The translations under genes and the position numbers were made by a program. DNA of 64,000 nt from Microbacterium sp. Marseille-Q6965 (GTDB lineage: Bacteria > Actinomycetota > Actinomycetes > Actinomycetales > Microbacteriaceae), in assembly GCF_946151065.1 (NCBI RefSeq), contig NZ_CAMGZA010000002.1:434001-498000 (forward strand). Reading direction: 5' to 3'. Positions 35,891 through 44,159 of this stretch are shown here, piece after piece. The notes beneath the pieces are model-generated. The model had not been told where the DNA came from, made no database searches, and saw only the letters and a list, made by a program, of their open reading frames with translations. Every line of letters starts with the position of its first letter. Positions within the stretch are counted from its first letter, which is position 1.

Positions 35891-36598
35891 ATGGCGAAAC
35901 GCCAGGACGAGCGGCCCGGAGCCGAGCAGTGGGTTCCGGAGGCCGGGGGCCTCGAGGCGCTGCGGCGCGCGGTGCACGACTGCCGCGGTTGCGAGCTGTG
36001 GCGGGATGCGACGCAGGCGGTGTTCTCGCGGGGCCCGGACGACGCGCGCCTGATGCTCGTGGGCGAGCAGCCGGGCGACCGGGAGGACCAGGAGGGCGAG
36101 CCCTTCGTCGGGCCGGCGGGTCGACTGTTGGACGACGCCGTGGCGGCCGCCGACATCGACGCCGACCGCGTCTACCGCACCAACGCCGTCAAGCACTTCC
36201 GCTTCGAGCAGCGCGGGAAGCGCCGCATCCACGCCAAGCCCGCCGTCGGGCACGTGGTGGCCTGCCGCCCGTGGCTGGAGGCGGAGCTCGAGACGGTGCG
36301 TCCCGCGGTGGTGGTGGCGCTCGGCGCGACCGCCGCCCGGGCCGTGCTGGGTCGGACGGTGAGGATCGGCGAGGTGCGCGGCATGGTTCTCGAAAGCTCC
36401 GACCCGACCGGAACGGCGGCGGTCGTCACGGCCCATCCGTCGAGCATCCTGCGCGTGCGCGACGACGCCGAGCGTCGCGCCGCGTTCGACGGGCTCGCCG
36501 CCGACCTGCGCCGCGCGGCCGAGGTTGCCCTCTCGCGAGGAGGCACCCTCCGCCGCTTGTCGCGTCCTGTGCGTCAGCTCAGTCGTCGCGAGACGTGA
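35891..36598 (+). CDS. udgX: Uracil-DNA glycosylase-like protein UdgX
   Basis: 235 residues, family 4-like UDG. The motif GEQPGDREDQEGEPFVGPAG (residues 58-77) and the UdgX hallmark KRRIH (residues 110-114) are present. In mycobacterial UdgX this histidine forms a covalent bond with the excised uracil site, leaving the protein crosslinked to DNA. Three candidate iron-sulfur cysteines (C31, C34 and the one in ACRPW) and the later AHPSSILR motif are seen. Start ATG 35891. The gene follows the Rieske gene by 8 bases and is probably cotranscribed. Confidence 0.9.
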   Translation: MAKRQDERPGAEQWVPEAGGLEALRRAVHDCRGCELWRDATQAVFSRGPDDARLMLVGEQPGDREDQEGEPFVGPAGRLLDDAVAAADIDADRVYRTNAVKHFRFEQRGKRRIHAKPAVGHVVACRPWLEAELETVRPAVVVALGATAARAVLGRTVRIGEVRGMVLESSDPTGTAAVVTAHPSSILRVRDDAERRAAFDGLAADLRRAAEVALSRGGTLRRLSRPVRQLSRRET

Positions 36599-36740
36599 CG
36601 TGGATGAGCGGGCTTCCCGCCAGCCATTCCTCGAGCGGCGCGACGGGCTGCGGCAGGCGTGCCGGGTTGCTCGGCTGGTTCACGTCGTCGATGATCGCCG
36701 AGAACACGCCGGGGTGTGGCGCCGGATCGTCACCGTTCAA
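36579..36740 (-). CDS. Small hypothetical protein (about 53 residues)
   Basis: The minus-strand frame reads DDPAPHPGVFSAIIDDVNQP, then LPQPVAPLEEWLAGSPLIHV and a final SRDD. Codon use looks protein-like and the sequence reads like a conserved small actinobacterial protein, though I cannot name the family. The start is uncertain: TTG 36740 is the tightest, while an ATG at 36860 would give 93 residues with a poor-looking N terminus. Its 3' end overlaps the end of udgX by 20 bases, convergent. Low-to-moderate confidence. Confidence 0.5.
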   Translation of the reverse strand: MNGDDPAPHPGVFSAIIDDVNQPSNPARLPQPVAPLEEWLAGSPLIHVTSRDD

Positions 36741-36880
36741 CCGATCCGCGCCGCGACGGGGTGCTCCGGTGATCGGGCGCCAAGTATGGGCGAGGTTCGC
36801 GGAACGCGCCACCCCCGTGCATCGCGCGCCGCCCGCTCCTAGCGTGGCGCCCAACCGCACGACACGACGAAGGAGTCATC

Positions 36881-37108
36881 ATGTCCGACGAACCGCAGAG
36901 CCCCGTCCGCGACAAGAACTACAACCTCATCTGGGCGCTCGAGGCTTCGCTGCACAACGTGTGGAAGCTCGAGACGTACATCGAGGACGCGGATCGCGAG
37001 GGCGACGAGGAGCTCGCCACCTGGTTCCGCAAGATCCAGCACGAGAACCGCAAGGCCGGCGAGCAGGGCAAGCAGATGCTCGCGCGAAGGCTCGCCGAGG
37101 AGCAGTGA
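36881..37108 (+). CDS. Small conserved acidic protein, 75 residues
   Basis: A soluble, mostly helical protein: ALEASLHNVWKLETYIEDAD, a charged middle, and a C-terminal amphipathic helix ending ARRLAEEQ. Ribosome binding site GAAGGAG lies 5 bases before ATG 36881, as strong as any in the window, so the gene is very probably real. I do not recognise its function. It stands alone between the 53-residue minus-strand gene and the Mug-like gene. Confidence 0.75.
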   Translation: MSDEPQSPVRDKNYNLIWALEASLHNVWKLETYIEDADREGDEELATWFRKIQHENRKAGEQGKQMLARRLAEEQ

Positions 37109-37192
37109 CCCGCACTCCCTGAGCACGGGATCGGGCCGCGACACCGCGCTCGGCCGAACGATTCGCCGGTCCGCCTCCCGCAGACTGTCGGC

Positions 37193-37762
37193 ATGGGATT
37201 CACCCGCGCCGAGCTGGAGGCGCATCGAGACCGCGCCGTGGAAGACCTCATGCCCGAGCGGCCGCGGTTGGTGTTCGTCGGGATCAACCCCGGGCTGTGG
37301 ACCGCCGCGACGGGGGCGCACTTCGCCCACCCGGGAAACCGGTTCTATCCCGCGCTCGCGGCGGCGGGTGTTCTGCCCCGGGTGCCGGAGGTCACTCGCG
37401 AGGGCTTCATCGAGGCGGACCGGCGGATGCTCCTCGATGCCGGGATCGGGATCTCGAATCTCGTGCATCGCGCCACGGCGCGCGCCGACGAGCTCACGCG
37501 CGAGGAGCTGATCGCGGGCGCCGAGCGGCTCGAGGCGGACGCGCGGCGCTGGGATGCGCCGGTTGTCGCGGTCGTCGGGCTCACCGCCTACCGGCGCGGG
37601 TTCCGCCGGCCGCGCGCTGCCGCGGGATGCCAGCCCGAGCGCCTCGGCCCCTCGGAGCTGTGGGTCGTACCCAATCCGAGCGGCCTCAACGCGCACGACA
37701 CCGTCGCCACGCTCGCGGCGGCCTACGCGGAGCCGGCTCGCGCCGCGGGGGTGATCGCGTGA
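37193..37762 (+). CDS. mug: Mismatch-specific uracil/thymine DNA glycosylase (Mug/TDG family)
   Basis: 189 residues. The family motif VFVGINPGLWTAATGAHFAHPGNRFYPAL (about residues 27-55) contains GINPG with the Asn that marks MUG/TDG enzymes, and the second motif is NPSGLNAH (about residues 161-168). It removes uracil or thymine opposite guanine. ATG 37193 is chosen because the conserved core starts 25 residues later. Its stop overlaps the GTG of the following membrane protein. It stands 600 bases from udgX, so two uracil-repair proteins lie close together. Confidence 0.88.
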   Translation: MGFTRAELEAHRDRAVEDLMPERPRLVFVGINPGLWTAATGAHFAHPGNRFYPALAAAGVLPRVPEVTREGFIEADRRMLLDAGIGISNLVHRATARADELTREELIAGAERLEADARRWDAPVVAVVGLTAYRRGFRRPRAAAGCQPERLGPSELWVVPNPSGLNAHDTVATLAAAYAEPARAAGVIA

Positions 37763-38250
37763 CCGCCGCACGCCCGCGCGGCACGCGGCGCCGCGCCCTC
37801 GCGGCGGTCGGCCTCGTGATCGTCATCGCGTGCGGGCTGCTCGTCCACGGCGGCCTCCCGGACACGTCGGCCACCGACATCGCGGGCGACGCCCTCTATG
37901 CCGCCGCGGCGTACCTCGGGGTCGTGCTGCTGGCCCCGCGGCTCGCTGCCCCCGCGGTGGGCGCGTTCGCCGCCGGCTGGTGCGTCGCGGTGGAGTTGCT
38001 GCAGCTGACGGCACTGCCGGCCGCTGCGGCCTCGGCCTTTCGACCCGCCGTCCTGCTCCTGGGCACGGCGTTCGATCCCCGGGACCTCGCCGTGTACCTC
38101 GCGGCCGTCGCGTTGCTCGTCGTCGCCGACATCGGCGCCGCCCTCCGAAGCGGACGGTTCGCGGGTCACCCCCAGGGCGACGCGTCCGAGCCGCGGCGGG
38201 CCGGCCGCAGCTCGGGTGGGGGCGGCCACGGCAGCTCGTGGAGCGTGTAG
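37759..38250 (+). CDS. DUF2809 membrane protein
   Basis: 163 residues with four hydrophobic segments (about 13-30, 38-60, 65-85, 108-125). The pattern DIAGDALYAAAAYLGVVLLAPRL, AGWCVAVELLQL and a late DLAVYLAAVALLVV matches DUF2809, a small membrane family of unknown function. GTG 37759 overlaps the mug stop. The last 28 codons overlap the convergent neighbouring gene by 85 bases, and this tail (glycine- and serine-rich) looks unstructured. Confidence 0.75.
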   Translation: MTAARPRGTRRRALAAVGLVIVIACGLLVHGGLPDTSATDIAGDALYAAAAYLGVVLLAPRLAAPAVGAFAAGWCVAVELLQLTALPAAAASAFRPAVLLLGTAFDPRDLAVYLAAVALLVVADIGAALRSGRFAGHPQGDASEPRRAGRSSGGGGHGSSWSV

Positions 38251-38567
38251 GGCACATCGATCGCCCCGAAGTCGTCGGTCTTCACGAGCACGCGGCCGGG
38301 CCGGGCGGCGCTCTCGCCGGGCGACACCTCCACGATCCGCACGCGGATCGGCCGCCCCATCAGTTCCAGCTCCCACACGTCGGCGAGCCACGACAGCCCG
38401 ACGCGCTCCAGCGCTTCCTCCGCCGTCACCCAGTCCACCGGCCCCGACACGTCCGCGCCGAAGAGCGAGACCGCGACGAAGTCCTCGCCCTCCGGCCGAA
38501 TCCAGCCGAGCAGCTCGCGATCGCTCGCGCGGCGGTGCGGAATCCAGGACCCGGGGACGACGCTCAT
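38166..38567 (-). CDS. Hypothetical protein, 133 residues
   Basis: A soluble protein with a beta-rich pattern (DFVAVSLFGADVSGPVDWVT; WLADVWELELMGRPIRVRIV; GRVLVKTDDFGAIDVPYTLH) and a disordered proline/arginine end. Similar proteins occur widely in Microbacteriaceae to my knowledge, without a named function. ATG 38567. The 3' end overlaps DUF2809 by 85 bases in the opposite direction, an unusually long convergent overlap, so one of the two stops may be misjudged or the transcripts interfere. Confidence 0.68.
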   Translation of the reverse strand: MSVVPGSWIPHRRASDRELLGWIRPEGEDFVAVSLFGADVSGPVDWVTAEEALERVGLSWLADVWELELMGRPIRVRIVEVSPGESAARPGRVLVKTDDFGAIDVPYTLHELPWPPPPELRPARRGSDASPWG

Positions 38568-38603
38568 GCCGCGAGCGTAGCGGCCCTCCGGCGGTCCTTC
38601 GGA

Positions 38604-38837
38604 TCAGGCGCGGCCGGAGAGCGCGTCCCGCAAGGCCTTCTCGGCGTCGTCACCGGCGTGCGCGGCCTGGGCGTTCTCCGCGCGGACCGCGTCGACGATC
38701 TCCGAGCGCTGGATGCGGGTCTCCCGGGGGGCCCGGATCCCGATGCGGATGCTGTCGCCCTTGACGTCGAGCACGGTCACCTCGACGTCGTCGCCGATGA
38801 GCAGGCTCTCGCCGATCCGCCTCGTCAACACCAGCAT
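38604..38837 (-). CDS. csrA: Carbon storage regulator CsrA
   Basis: 77 residues. The N terminus [27 protein letters not shown] and the following [10 protein letters not shown] are diagnostic of CsrA, an mRNA-binding dimer that blocks GGA-containing ribosome binding sites. A 20-residue C-terminal extension is present. In Gram-positives CsrA controls flagellin translation and is antagonised by FliW; no fliW is in this window. It lies downstream of flhA by 47 bases, and the spacer carries a sigma-28-type promoter 9 bases before its ATG. Confidence 0.92.
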   Translation of the reverse strand: MLVLTRRIGESLLIGDDVEVTVLDVKGDSIRIGIRAPRETRIQRSEIVDAVRAENAQAAHAGDDAEKALRDALSGRA

Positions 38838-38846
38838 CGCCCCAGA

Positions 38847-38873
38847 CTATCGGCCGGGGCGCGCCGATCGTCA
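38847..38873 (-). promoter_or_regulatory. Sigma-28-type promoter of csrA
   Basis: Minus strand: TGACGAT (38867-38873), 12 bases, GCCGATAG (38847-38854). Same spacing as five other sites in the cluster; the -35 box is the weakest of the set. Only 9 bases separate the -10 box from ATG 38837. Confidence 0.6.
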
Positions 38874-38884
38874 GGACGGGCGGA

Positions 38885-40924
38885 TCACGCCGTCAAGGAC
38901 TGGGCGTCGCGGACGACGCCGACCGTGTCGATCGTCAGCCCGCCGGCCGTGGCCTCGTTGTACGACAGCACGGGGATGCCGTCGGCCTGCGCCGACACGA
39001 GCCGCCGCACGGCGGGCCGCAGATTCGGAGCGCATACGATCACCGGCTCGCCGAGCGACGGGTCGATCCCGGCGACCGCCTCCTTCACGGACTGCACGAT
39101 CTGCTCGATCCGGGCCGGGTCGAGCACGATGTGCGTGCCGTCCTCGCCGGAGCGCATGCCCTCCAGCATGGCCTGTTCCAGCAGCGGCGCGAGCATGATC
39201 ACCCGCAGGCGGCCGTCCTGCGCGAAGCGCGCGGCGATCGCGGGACCGAGCGCGGCGCGGGCCGCTTCGATGAGGCCCTCGGGATCCGTCGACACCTTCG
39301 CGCGCAGGGCGAGCGCCTCGTAGATGCGCGCGAGGTCGTTGATGGGCACCCGCTCGGCGAGCAGCCCCGTGAGAACGCGCTGGATCTCGGCGAGCGAAAG
39401 CAGGGCCGGCGTCAGCTCCTCGACGGCCGCCGGGCTCACCTGGCGCAGGCCATCGGTGAGCTGACGCACGTCCTCGCGGCTGAGCAGGCGTGCCGCGCCC
39501 GCCTGCACGATGTCGGAAAGGTGCGTCACGATGACGCTGGCACGGTCGATCACCGTCGCGCCGGCCAGCTCCGCGCTGTGGCGCATCTCCAGCGGGATCC
39601 ACTTGCCCTCGAGCCCGAAGACGGGGTCGAGCGTCGTCTCGCCGGGCAGGGTCTCGAGCGCCCCGCCGAGCGCGAGCACCGAAGCCGGCGGCGCGACGCC
39701 GCGCCCCGCCTCCACGCCCGCGATGCGGATGACGTAGGTGGACGGCGGCAGATCGATGCTGTCGCGCGTGCGCACGGGCGGCACGAGGAATCCCAGCTCC
39801 AGGGCGATGCGCTGCCGCAGCGCCTTGACGCGCGCGAGGAGGTCGTCCGGGCCGCCCGTGACGAGATCCACGAGGTTCGGAGCGAGCAGGATCTCCAGCG
39901 CATGCACCCGCATCCGCTCCAACAGATCCTCGGGGCGATCGGACGGGCGGGCGGGGGCCACGTCCGTGGCCTCGGCCTCACGGCGGGCTTCGGCCGCCTT
40001 GATGCGCTGGGCCGCCAGCAGCAGGCCCGCGCCGATCGCGAGGAACGGCAGCATCGGCATGCCGGGGATGAGCGCCATCACGATGGCGGCCGCCCCGGCG
40101 ATGCTCAGCGCGACGCGCGACTGGGTGAGCTGCGTCGAGGCGGCCTGACCCATCTCGTGCTCGGTGTTCGCGCGGGTGACGATCATGCCGGTCGAGACGG
40201 CCATGAGCAGCGCGGGGATCTGCGTCACGAGGCCGTCGCCGATCGTGAGGAGGCTGTACGTGCCCAGCGCCTCCTCGATCGCCATGGCGTGCTGGATCAT
40301 GCCGATCGCGATCCCGCCGATGAAGTTGATGATGATGATGACCAGCCCCGCGATGGCGTCGCCCTTGACGAACTTCGACGCGCCGTCCATCGCCCCGTAG
40401 AAGTCCGCCTCCGCGGCGACCTCCGCGCGACGGGCCCGCGCCTCGGTGTCGGTGATGAGCCCGGCGTTCAGGTCGGCGTCGATGGCCATCTGCTTTCCCG
40501 GCATGGCGTCGAGCGTGAAGCGCGCGCCCACCTCGGCGACGCGCTCGGCGCCCTTGGTGACGACGACGAACTGGATGACGACGAGGATGAGGAACACGAC
40601 GGCGCCGATGATGAGCGACCCGCCGATCGCGATCTCGCCGAACGCGTGGATCACCTCGCCGGCGTACGCCTCGCCGAGCACGAGGCGCGTCGACGCGACG
40701 TTGAGGCCGAGCCGGAAGAGCGTGGCCACGAGCAGCAGCGACGGGAACACCGAGAAGTCGAGGGGCTTCTTCGCGAACATCGTCGTGAGCAGGATCACGA
40801 GCGCGAACATGATGTTCAGGATGATCAGCACGTCGAGCAGCGGCGGAGGCACCGGCACCACGAGCAGCATGATGATCCCGACCACCCCGATCGGCACGGC
40901 CAGGCTCTTCAGGACGGTTCTCAT
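38885..40924 (-). CDS. flhA: Flagellar export gate protein FlhA
   Basis: 679 residues. The N-terminal half is membrane-embedded (about eight segments, starting at VGIIMLLVVPVPPPLLDVLI). The conserved FHIPEP-region is represented by FRLGLNVASTRLVL, FVVVTKGAERVAEVGARFTLDAMPGKQMAIDADLNAG. The cytoplasmic domain (from about residue 340) docks substrates and chaperones. ATG 40924 overlaps the flhB stop (ATGA). Length is normal. Part of the fliM-to-flhA transcription unit; the open frame further upstream is a shadow of flhB. Confidence 0.95.
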   Translation of the reverse strand: MRTVLKSLAVPIGVVGIIMLLVVPVPPPLLDVLIILNIMFALVILLTTMFAKKPLDFSVFPSLLLVATLFRLGLNVASTRLVLGEAYAGEVIHAFGEIAIGGSLIIGAVVFLILVVIQFVVVTKGAERVAEVGARFTLDAMPGKQMAIDADLNAGLITDTEARARRAEVAAEADFYGAMDGASKFVKGDAIAGLVIIIINFIGGIAIGMIQHAMAIEEALGTYSLLTIGDGLVTQIPALLMAVSTGMIVTRANTEHEMGQAASTQLTQSRVALSIAGAAAIVMALIPGMPMLPFLAIGAGLLLAAQRIKAAEARREAEATDVAPARPSDRPEDLLERMRVHALEILLAPNLVDLVTGGPDDLLARVKALRQRIALELGFLVPPVRTRDSIDLPPSTYVIRIAGVEAGRGVAPPASVLALGGALETLPGETTLDPVFGLEGKWIPLEMRHSAELAGATVIDRASVIVTHLSDIVQAGAARLLSREDVRQLTDGLRQVSPAAVEELTPALLSLAEIQRVLTGLLAERVPINDLARIYEALALRAKVSTDPEGLIEAARAALGPAIAARFAQDGRLRVIMLAPLLEQAMLEGMRSGEDGTHIVLDPARIEQIVQSVKEAVAGIDPSLGEPVIVCAPNLRPAVRRLVSAQADGIPVLSYNEATAGGLTIDTVGVVRDAQSLTA

Positions 40925-42024
40925 GCGGGTCTCCCTGCGGTGGATGGATCGGGCATGGTGTGCACGCCACGGGCGGAGCCGCGGCGCTTGAGCGCCGCGA
41001 CGAAGACGAGCACGCGCGCCACGGCGGTGTACAGCTCGGGCGGGATCTCCTGCCCCAGCTCGCAGGCCGCGTGGACCGCGCGGGCGAGGGGGATGTCGCG
41101 CACCATCGGCACGCCCGCTTCCGCGGCGCGCTCGCGGATGCGCTCGGCGATCGTGCCCGCGCCCTTCGCCACGACGCGTGGGGCGGAGCGCCCGGGCTCG
41201 TACGAGAGGGCCACGGCGACGTGGGTGGGGTTGACGAGCACGACGTCGCTGCCGCCGACCCCGGCGATCATGCGGTTGCGGCTCATCGCCAGCTGCCGCG
41301 AACGGCGCTGCTGGCGGATGAGCGGGTCGCCCTCGGCGTTCTTGTTCTCGTCGCGCGCCTCGCGCTTGGTCATGCGCGTGTGCTTGGTGTTGCGGCGCAT
41401 CACGACCATCACATCGATGATCGCCAGCGCGACGCCGACCGCGACGGCGACCCACAGCACGGCGGCAGTCGCGCCGGCGGCCTCGGAGAGCAGGTGGCTG
41501 ATCGAGGTGCCGCCGCTCGCGGCGAGCGCCGGGACGAGGCCGGCGATCACGAGCCAGAGCGCGCCCCCGATGGCGGCGGTCTTCAGCAGCGCCTTCGCGC
41601 CCTCCCACAGCGCCTGCATGCCGAACACGCGCCGCAGGCCCGTCACGATGTTGAACTGCTCGACGCGCATCGGCACCCCACGCAGGTGGATGCCGCCCTG
41701 GGCTGCGGCGGCGATCACGGTGGCGATGACCACGGCCGCCAGGAGCGGCCCGAGCGTTGCGCCCATCGAGCCGAGCGCGTCGCCGAGGATCGCCACCGCT
41801 CGCTGCGGATCGGGATCGCGTGTGATGCTGCCGACCGCGAGCAGCTGGGCGGTGCCGGCCTCGGCGCCGTCGGCGATCGCCGTGGTCATGAGGGCGCCGG
41901 CCGCCGCGATCCCCACCCAGGCGGTGAGGTCCTGGCTGCGGGACAGGCGGCCCTTCCGCCGCGCCTCGCGCAGTCGCCGCTCGGTGGCCTTCTCGGTGCG
42001 CTCGCCGCTGTCCGATCCGCTCAC
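40921..42024 (-). CDS. flhB: Flagellar export protein FlhB
   Basis: 367 residues. N-terminal EKATERRLREARRKGRLSRSQDL, four membrane segments, and the autocleavage motif NPTH in VVLVNPTHVAVAL (about residue 266). Cleavage at N-P switches export from hook to filament substrates, in concert with FliK. Coupled to fliR by a 4-base overlap and to flhA by ATGA. Confidence 0.95.
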   Translation of the reverse strand: MSGSDSGERTEKATERRLREARRKGRLSRSQDLTAWVGIAAAGALMTTAIADGAEAGTAQLLAVGSITRDPDPQRAVAILGDALGSMGATLGPLLAAVVIATVIAAAAQGGIHLRGVPMRVEQFNIVTGLRRVFGMQALWEGAKALLKTAAIGGALWLVIAGLVPALAASGGTSISHLLSEAAGATAAVLWVAVAVGVALAIIDVMVVMRRNTKHTRMTKREARDENKNAEGDPLIRQQRRSRQLAMSRNRMIAGVGGSDVVLVNPTHVAVALSYEPGRSAPRVVAKGAGTIAERIRERAAEAGVPMVRDIPLARAVHAACELGQEIPPELYTAVARVLVFVAALKRRGSARGVHTMPDPSTAGRPA

Positions 42025-42782
42025 GGCGCCACCCCCTGCATCAGTCCCAGGGCCTGCCGTGCGAGGGCGTCGACGATGCCCGGCAGGGTGAGGAAGACGA
42101 TGCCGGCGAGCACGAGCGTGAGGATGATCTTGAGCGGGAAGCCCAGCGCGAAGGCGTTCAGGGCCGGTGCGACGCGCGTGATCAGCCCGAGGCCGGCGTC
42201 GGCCAGAAACAGCACGAGCACGAGCGGCCCGGCGATCTGCAGCGATGCGAGCATGAGCTGGCCGACGACGCCCGTGATCGCCTCCGCGGGGCCGGAGATG
42301 TCGAACATCCCGTCCACGGGGACGGCGTCGAAGCTGCGGGCAAGGCCCGCGATGATGAGCTGATAGCCGTCCGAGGCGAACAGCAGCACGATCGCCGTCA
42401 TCTGGAACAGCCGCGTGAACTGCGCGCCGTTGACCATCGACTGCGGGTCGAACGCCTGGGCCAGCTGGAATCCGCCGAACAGGTCGATGAGGTTGCCCGC
42501 TGCCTGCACCGCCGAGAACACCGCGAGCACGAGGAAGCCGAGCAGCGCTCCCGTGAGCAGCTGCAGCACGAGAGCGCCGAGAAACGCCGCCGTGCCGAGG
42601 CTCTCATAGCCCGGGGCGACCGTCGCGCCGATGGCGAGCGCCAGGCCGATCGCGAGCATCGCCTTGATGCGGGCGGGGATGGCGCCGTGCGAGAACGGCG
42701 GTGCGATGAAGAGGAACGCCGTGATGCGCACGGCGGCCATCATCGTGGCCTCCAGCCACACGAAGTCCACCGGGATGTTCAC
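42021..42782 (-). CDS. fliR: Flagellar export protein FliR
   Basis: 253 residues, five to six membrane helices. Conserved stretches: RITAFLFIAPPFSHGAIPARIKAMLAIGLALA near the N terminus and FLADAGLGLITRVAPALNAFALGFPLKI near the end. It forms the export gate with FliP and FliQ. The start codon is GTG at 42782, one base after the fliQ stop region; the stop overlaps flhB. Confidence 0.93.
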   Translation of the reverse strand: MNIPVDFVWLEATMMAAVRITAFLFIAPPFSHGAIPARIKAMLAIGLALAIGATVAPGYESLGTAAFLGALVLQLLTGALLGFLVLAVFSAVQAAGNLIDLFGGFQLAQAFDPQSMVNGAQFTRLFQMTAIVLLFASDGYQLIIAGLARSFDAVPVDGMFDISGPAEAITGVVGQLMLASLQIAGPLVLVLFLADAGLGLITRVAPALNAFALGFPLKIILTLVLAGIVFLTLPGIVDALARQALGLMQGVAP

Positions 42783-42783
42783 G

Positions 42784-43059
42784 TCATCCGCCCGACAGCA
42801 GCGAGGGGATGCGGGCGAACATCTCGTTCGTGAACGCGATCGACTCCGCGATCATCCAGTTCCCGCACACGAGCAGCGCGATCGCGACCGCGACGGCCTT
42901 GGGCACGAACGAAAGCGTCACCTCCTGCACCTGCGTGATCGACTGCAGCAGCGAGATCGCAAAGCCCACCACGAGCGCCGTGATGAGCAGGGGAGCGGCG
43001 AGCTTGGTGGCCAGGATGAGGCCCTGCATGCCGATGTCGAGCACCGCCTCCGGGCTCAT
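42784..43059 (-). CDS. fliQ: Flagellar export protein FliQ
   Basis: 91 residues with two membrane helices: ILATKLAAPLLITALVVGFAISLLQSITQVQEVTLSFVPK and AVAIALLVCGNWMI, the standard FliQ pattern. It starts at ATG 43059, overlapping the fliP stop by 4 bases, and ends directly before the fliR start. A longer frame upstream belongs to fliP shadows. Confidence 0.93.
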   Translation of the reverse strand: MSPEAVLDIGMQGLILATKLAAPLLITALVVGFAISLLQSITQVQEVTLSFVPKAVAVAIALLVCGNWMIAESIAFTNEMFARIPSLLSGG

Positions 43060-43721
43060 CCGACACCCCCGTACGAGTCCAGCAGCGAGCGGATGATGAG
43101 GCCCCAGCCGTCGACCAGGATGAACAGCAGGATCTTGAACGGCAGCGAGATCATGACGGGCGGCAGCATCATCATGCCCATCGCCATGAGCGCCGAGGCG
43201 ACGACGAGGTCGATGATGAGGAACGGCACGAAGATGACGAAGCCGATGATGAAGGCCGCGCGCAACTCCGAGATCATGAACGCGGGGATGAGGGTGTACA
43301 GCGGCACGCTGTCGGGGTCGTCGGGATTGGGCTGGTCGGCCGCGCGGGTCATGAGCGCGAGATCCTCCTCGCGCGTGTAGGCCAGCATCCACTCGCGCAA
43401 CGGGCCCTGCCCCACGTCGAACGCCTGCTGGAAGGTCATCGCGCCATCGATGTACGGCTGCACCGCGATCTCGTTGATGTCGGTGAGCACGGGCCACATG
43501 ATGAAGATCGACAGGAACAGCGACAGTCCGGCCAACACCTGGTTCGGCGGGATCGACGGCAGCGACAGCGCGTTGCGCGCCAGGGCGAGGACGACGAAGA
43601 TCTTCGTGAACGACGTCGTCATCAGCAGCAGGGCGGGCGCCACCGACAGGAGGGTGATGCCGAGCAGCGTGAGGATCGACGACGACGGTTCGCCGTTGAC
43701 GCCGTAGATGTCGATGTTCAT
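43056..43721 (-). CDS. fliP: Flagellar export protein FliP
   Basis: 221 residues. The family motifs are clear: LLMTTSFTKIFVVLALARNAL, PPNQVLAGLSLFLSIFIMWPV, and MGMMMLPPVMISLPFKILLFILVDGWGLI. The N terminus lacks the long cleaved signal of enterobacterial FliP, as is usual in Gram-positives. ATG 43721 overlaps fliO by 4 bases. Confidence 0.95.
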   Translation of the reverse strand: MNIDIYGVNGEPSSSILTLLGITLLSVAPALLLMTTSFTKIFVVLALARNALSLPSIPPNQVLAGLSLFLSIFIMWPVLTDINEIAVQPYIDGAMTFQQAFDVGQGPLREWMLAYTREEDLALMTRAADQPNPDDPDSVPLYTLIPAFMISELRAAFIIGFVIFVPFLIIDLVVASALMAMGMMMLPPVMISLPFKILLFILVDGWGLIIRSLLDSYGGVG

Positions 43722-44158
43722 CGTGCGCGGCGCAGCGCCTCGGCGGTCTGTCGCCAGGTCGACGGCGAGAGGATGGAGCCGTGCAGCGGGTCGGTGCGGC
43801 GGCGCGAGCGATCGCGTCGCAGCGGGAGCCCGTCGGGAAGGGCCGCCGCCGGCGCCTCGGCCCCGGTGGCGTCGGACGGTTCGGCGCTCGCCGCCTCGAC
43901 CGACGCCGTGATCTGGTGCGGAGAGCGGATCCGGTCGATGACGTTCACGCCCTGCTCCGTGACGCCGAGCACGTAACGCGTGCCCTCCACATCGACGACG
44001 ATCAGCTGGGCCTTGCCGCCGAGCGCCTGCCGAGAGACCACCGCGATGTCGCGCGGCACCTTGGCGCCGCGCGAGAAGCGGCGCTGCAGATACCAGAGCG
44101 CGCCGAGCACCGCCGCGAGCGAGACCGCGACGCGCAGCGCGAGCAGCAGATCGTCCAG
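43718..44158 (-). CDS. fliO: Flagellar biosynthesis protein FliO, probable CTG start
   Basis: From the first standard codon (GTG 44110) the protein would begin MLGALWYLQRRF and lose most of its membrane helix. Reading 16 codons further up gives a full helix: LDDLLLALRVAVSLAAVLGA before LWYLQRRF, the FliO pattern. The only near-cognate start there is CTG at 44158, 1 base after the fliN stop. The rest has the FliO domain (LGGKAQLIVVDVEGTRYVLGVTEQGVNVIDRI) and a disordered, basic tail. 146 residues with CTG, 130 with GTG. Confidence 0.75.
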   Translation of the reverse strand: MDDLLLALRVAVSLAAVLGALWYLQRRFSRGAKVPRDIAVVSRQALGGKAQLIVVDVEGTRYVLGVTEQGVNVIDRIRSPHQITASVEAASAEPSDATGAEAPAAALPDGLPLRRDRSRRRTDPLHGSILSPSTWRQTAEALRRAR

Positions 44159-44159
44159 C

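Noticed and set aside
39131..42091. 986-codon plus-strand open frame
   Set aside because: It is the antisense shadow of flhA and flhB, with no domain and a composition of H, R and D typical of such shadows.
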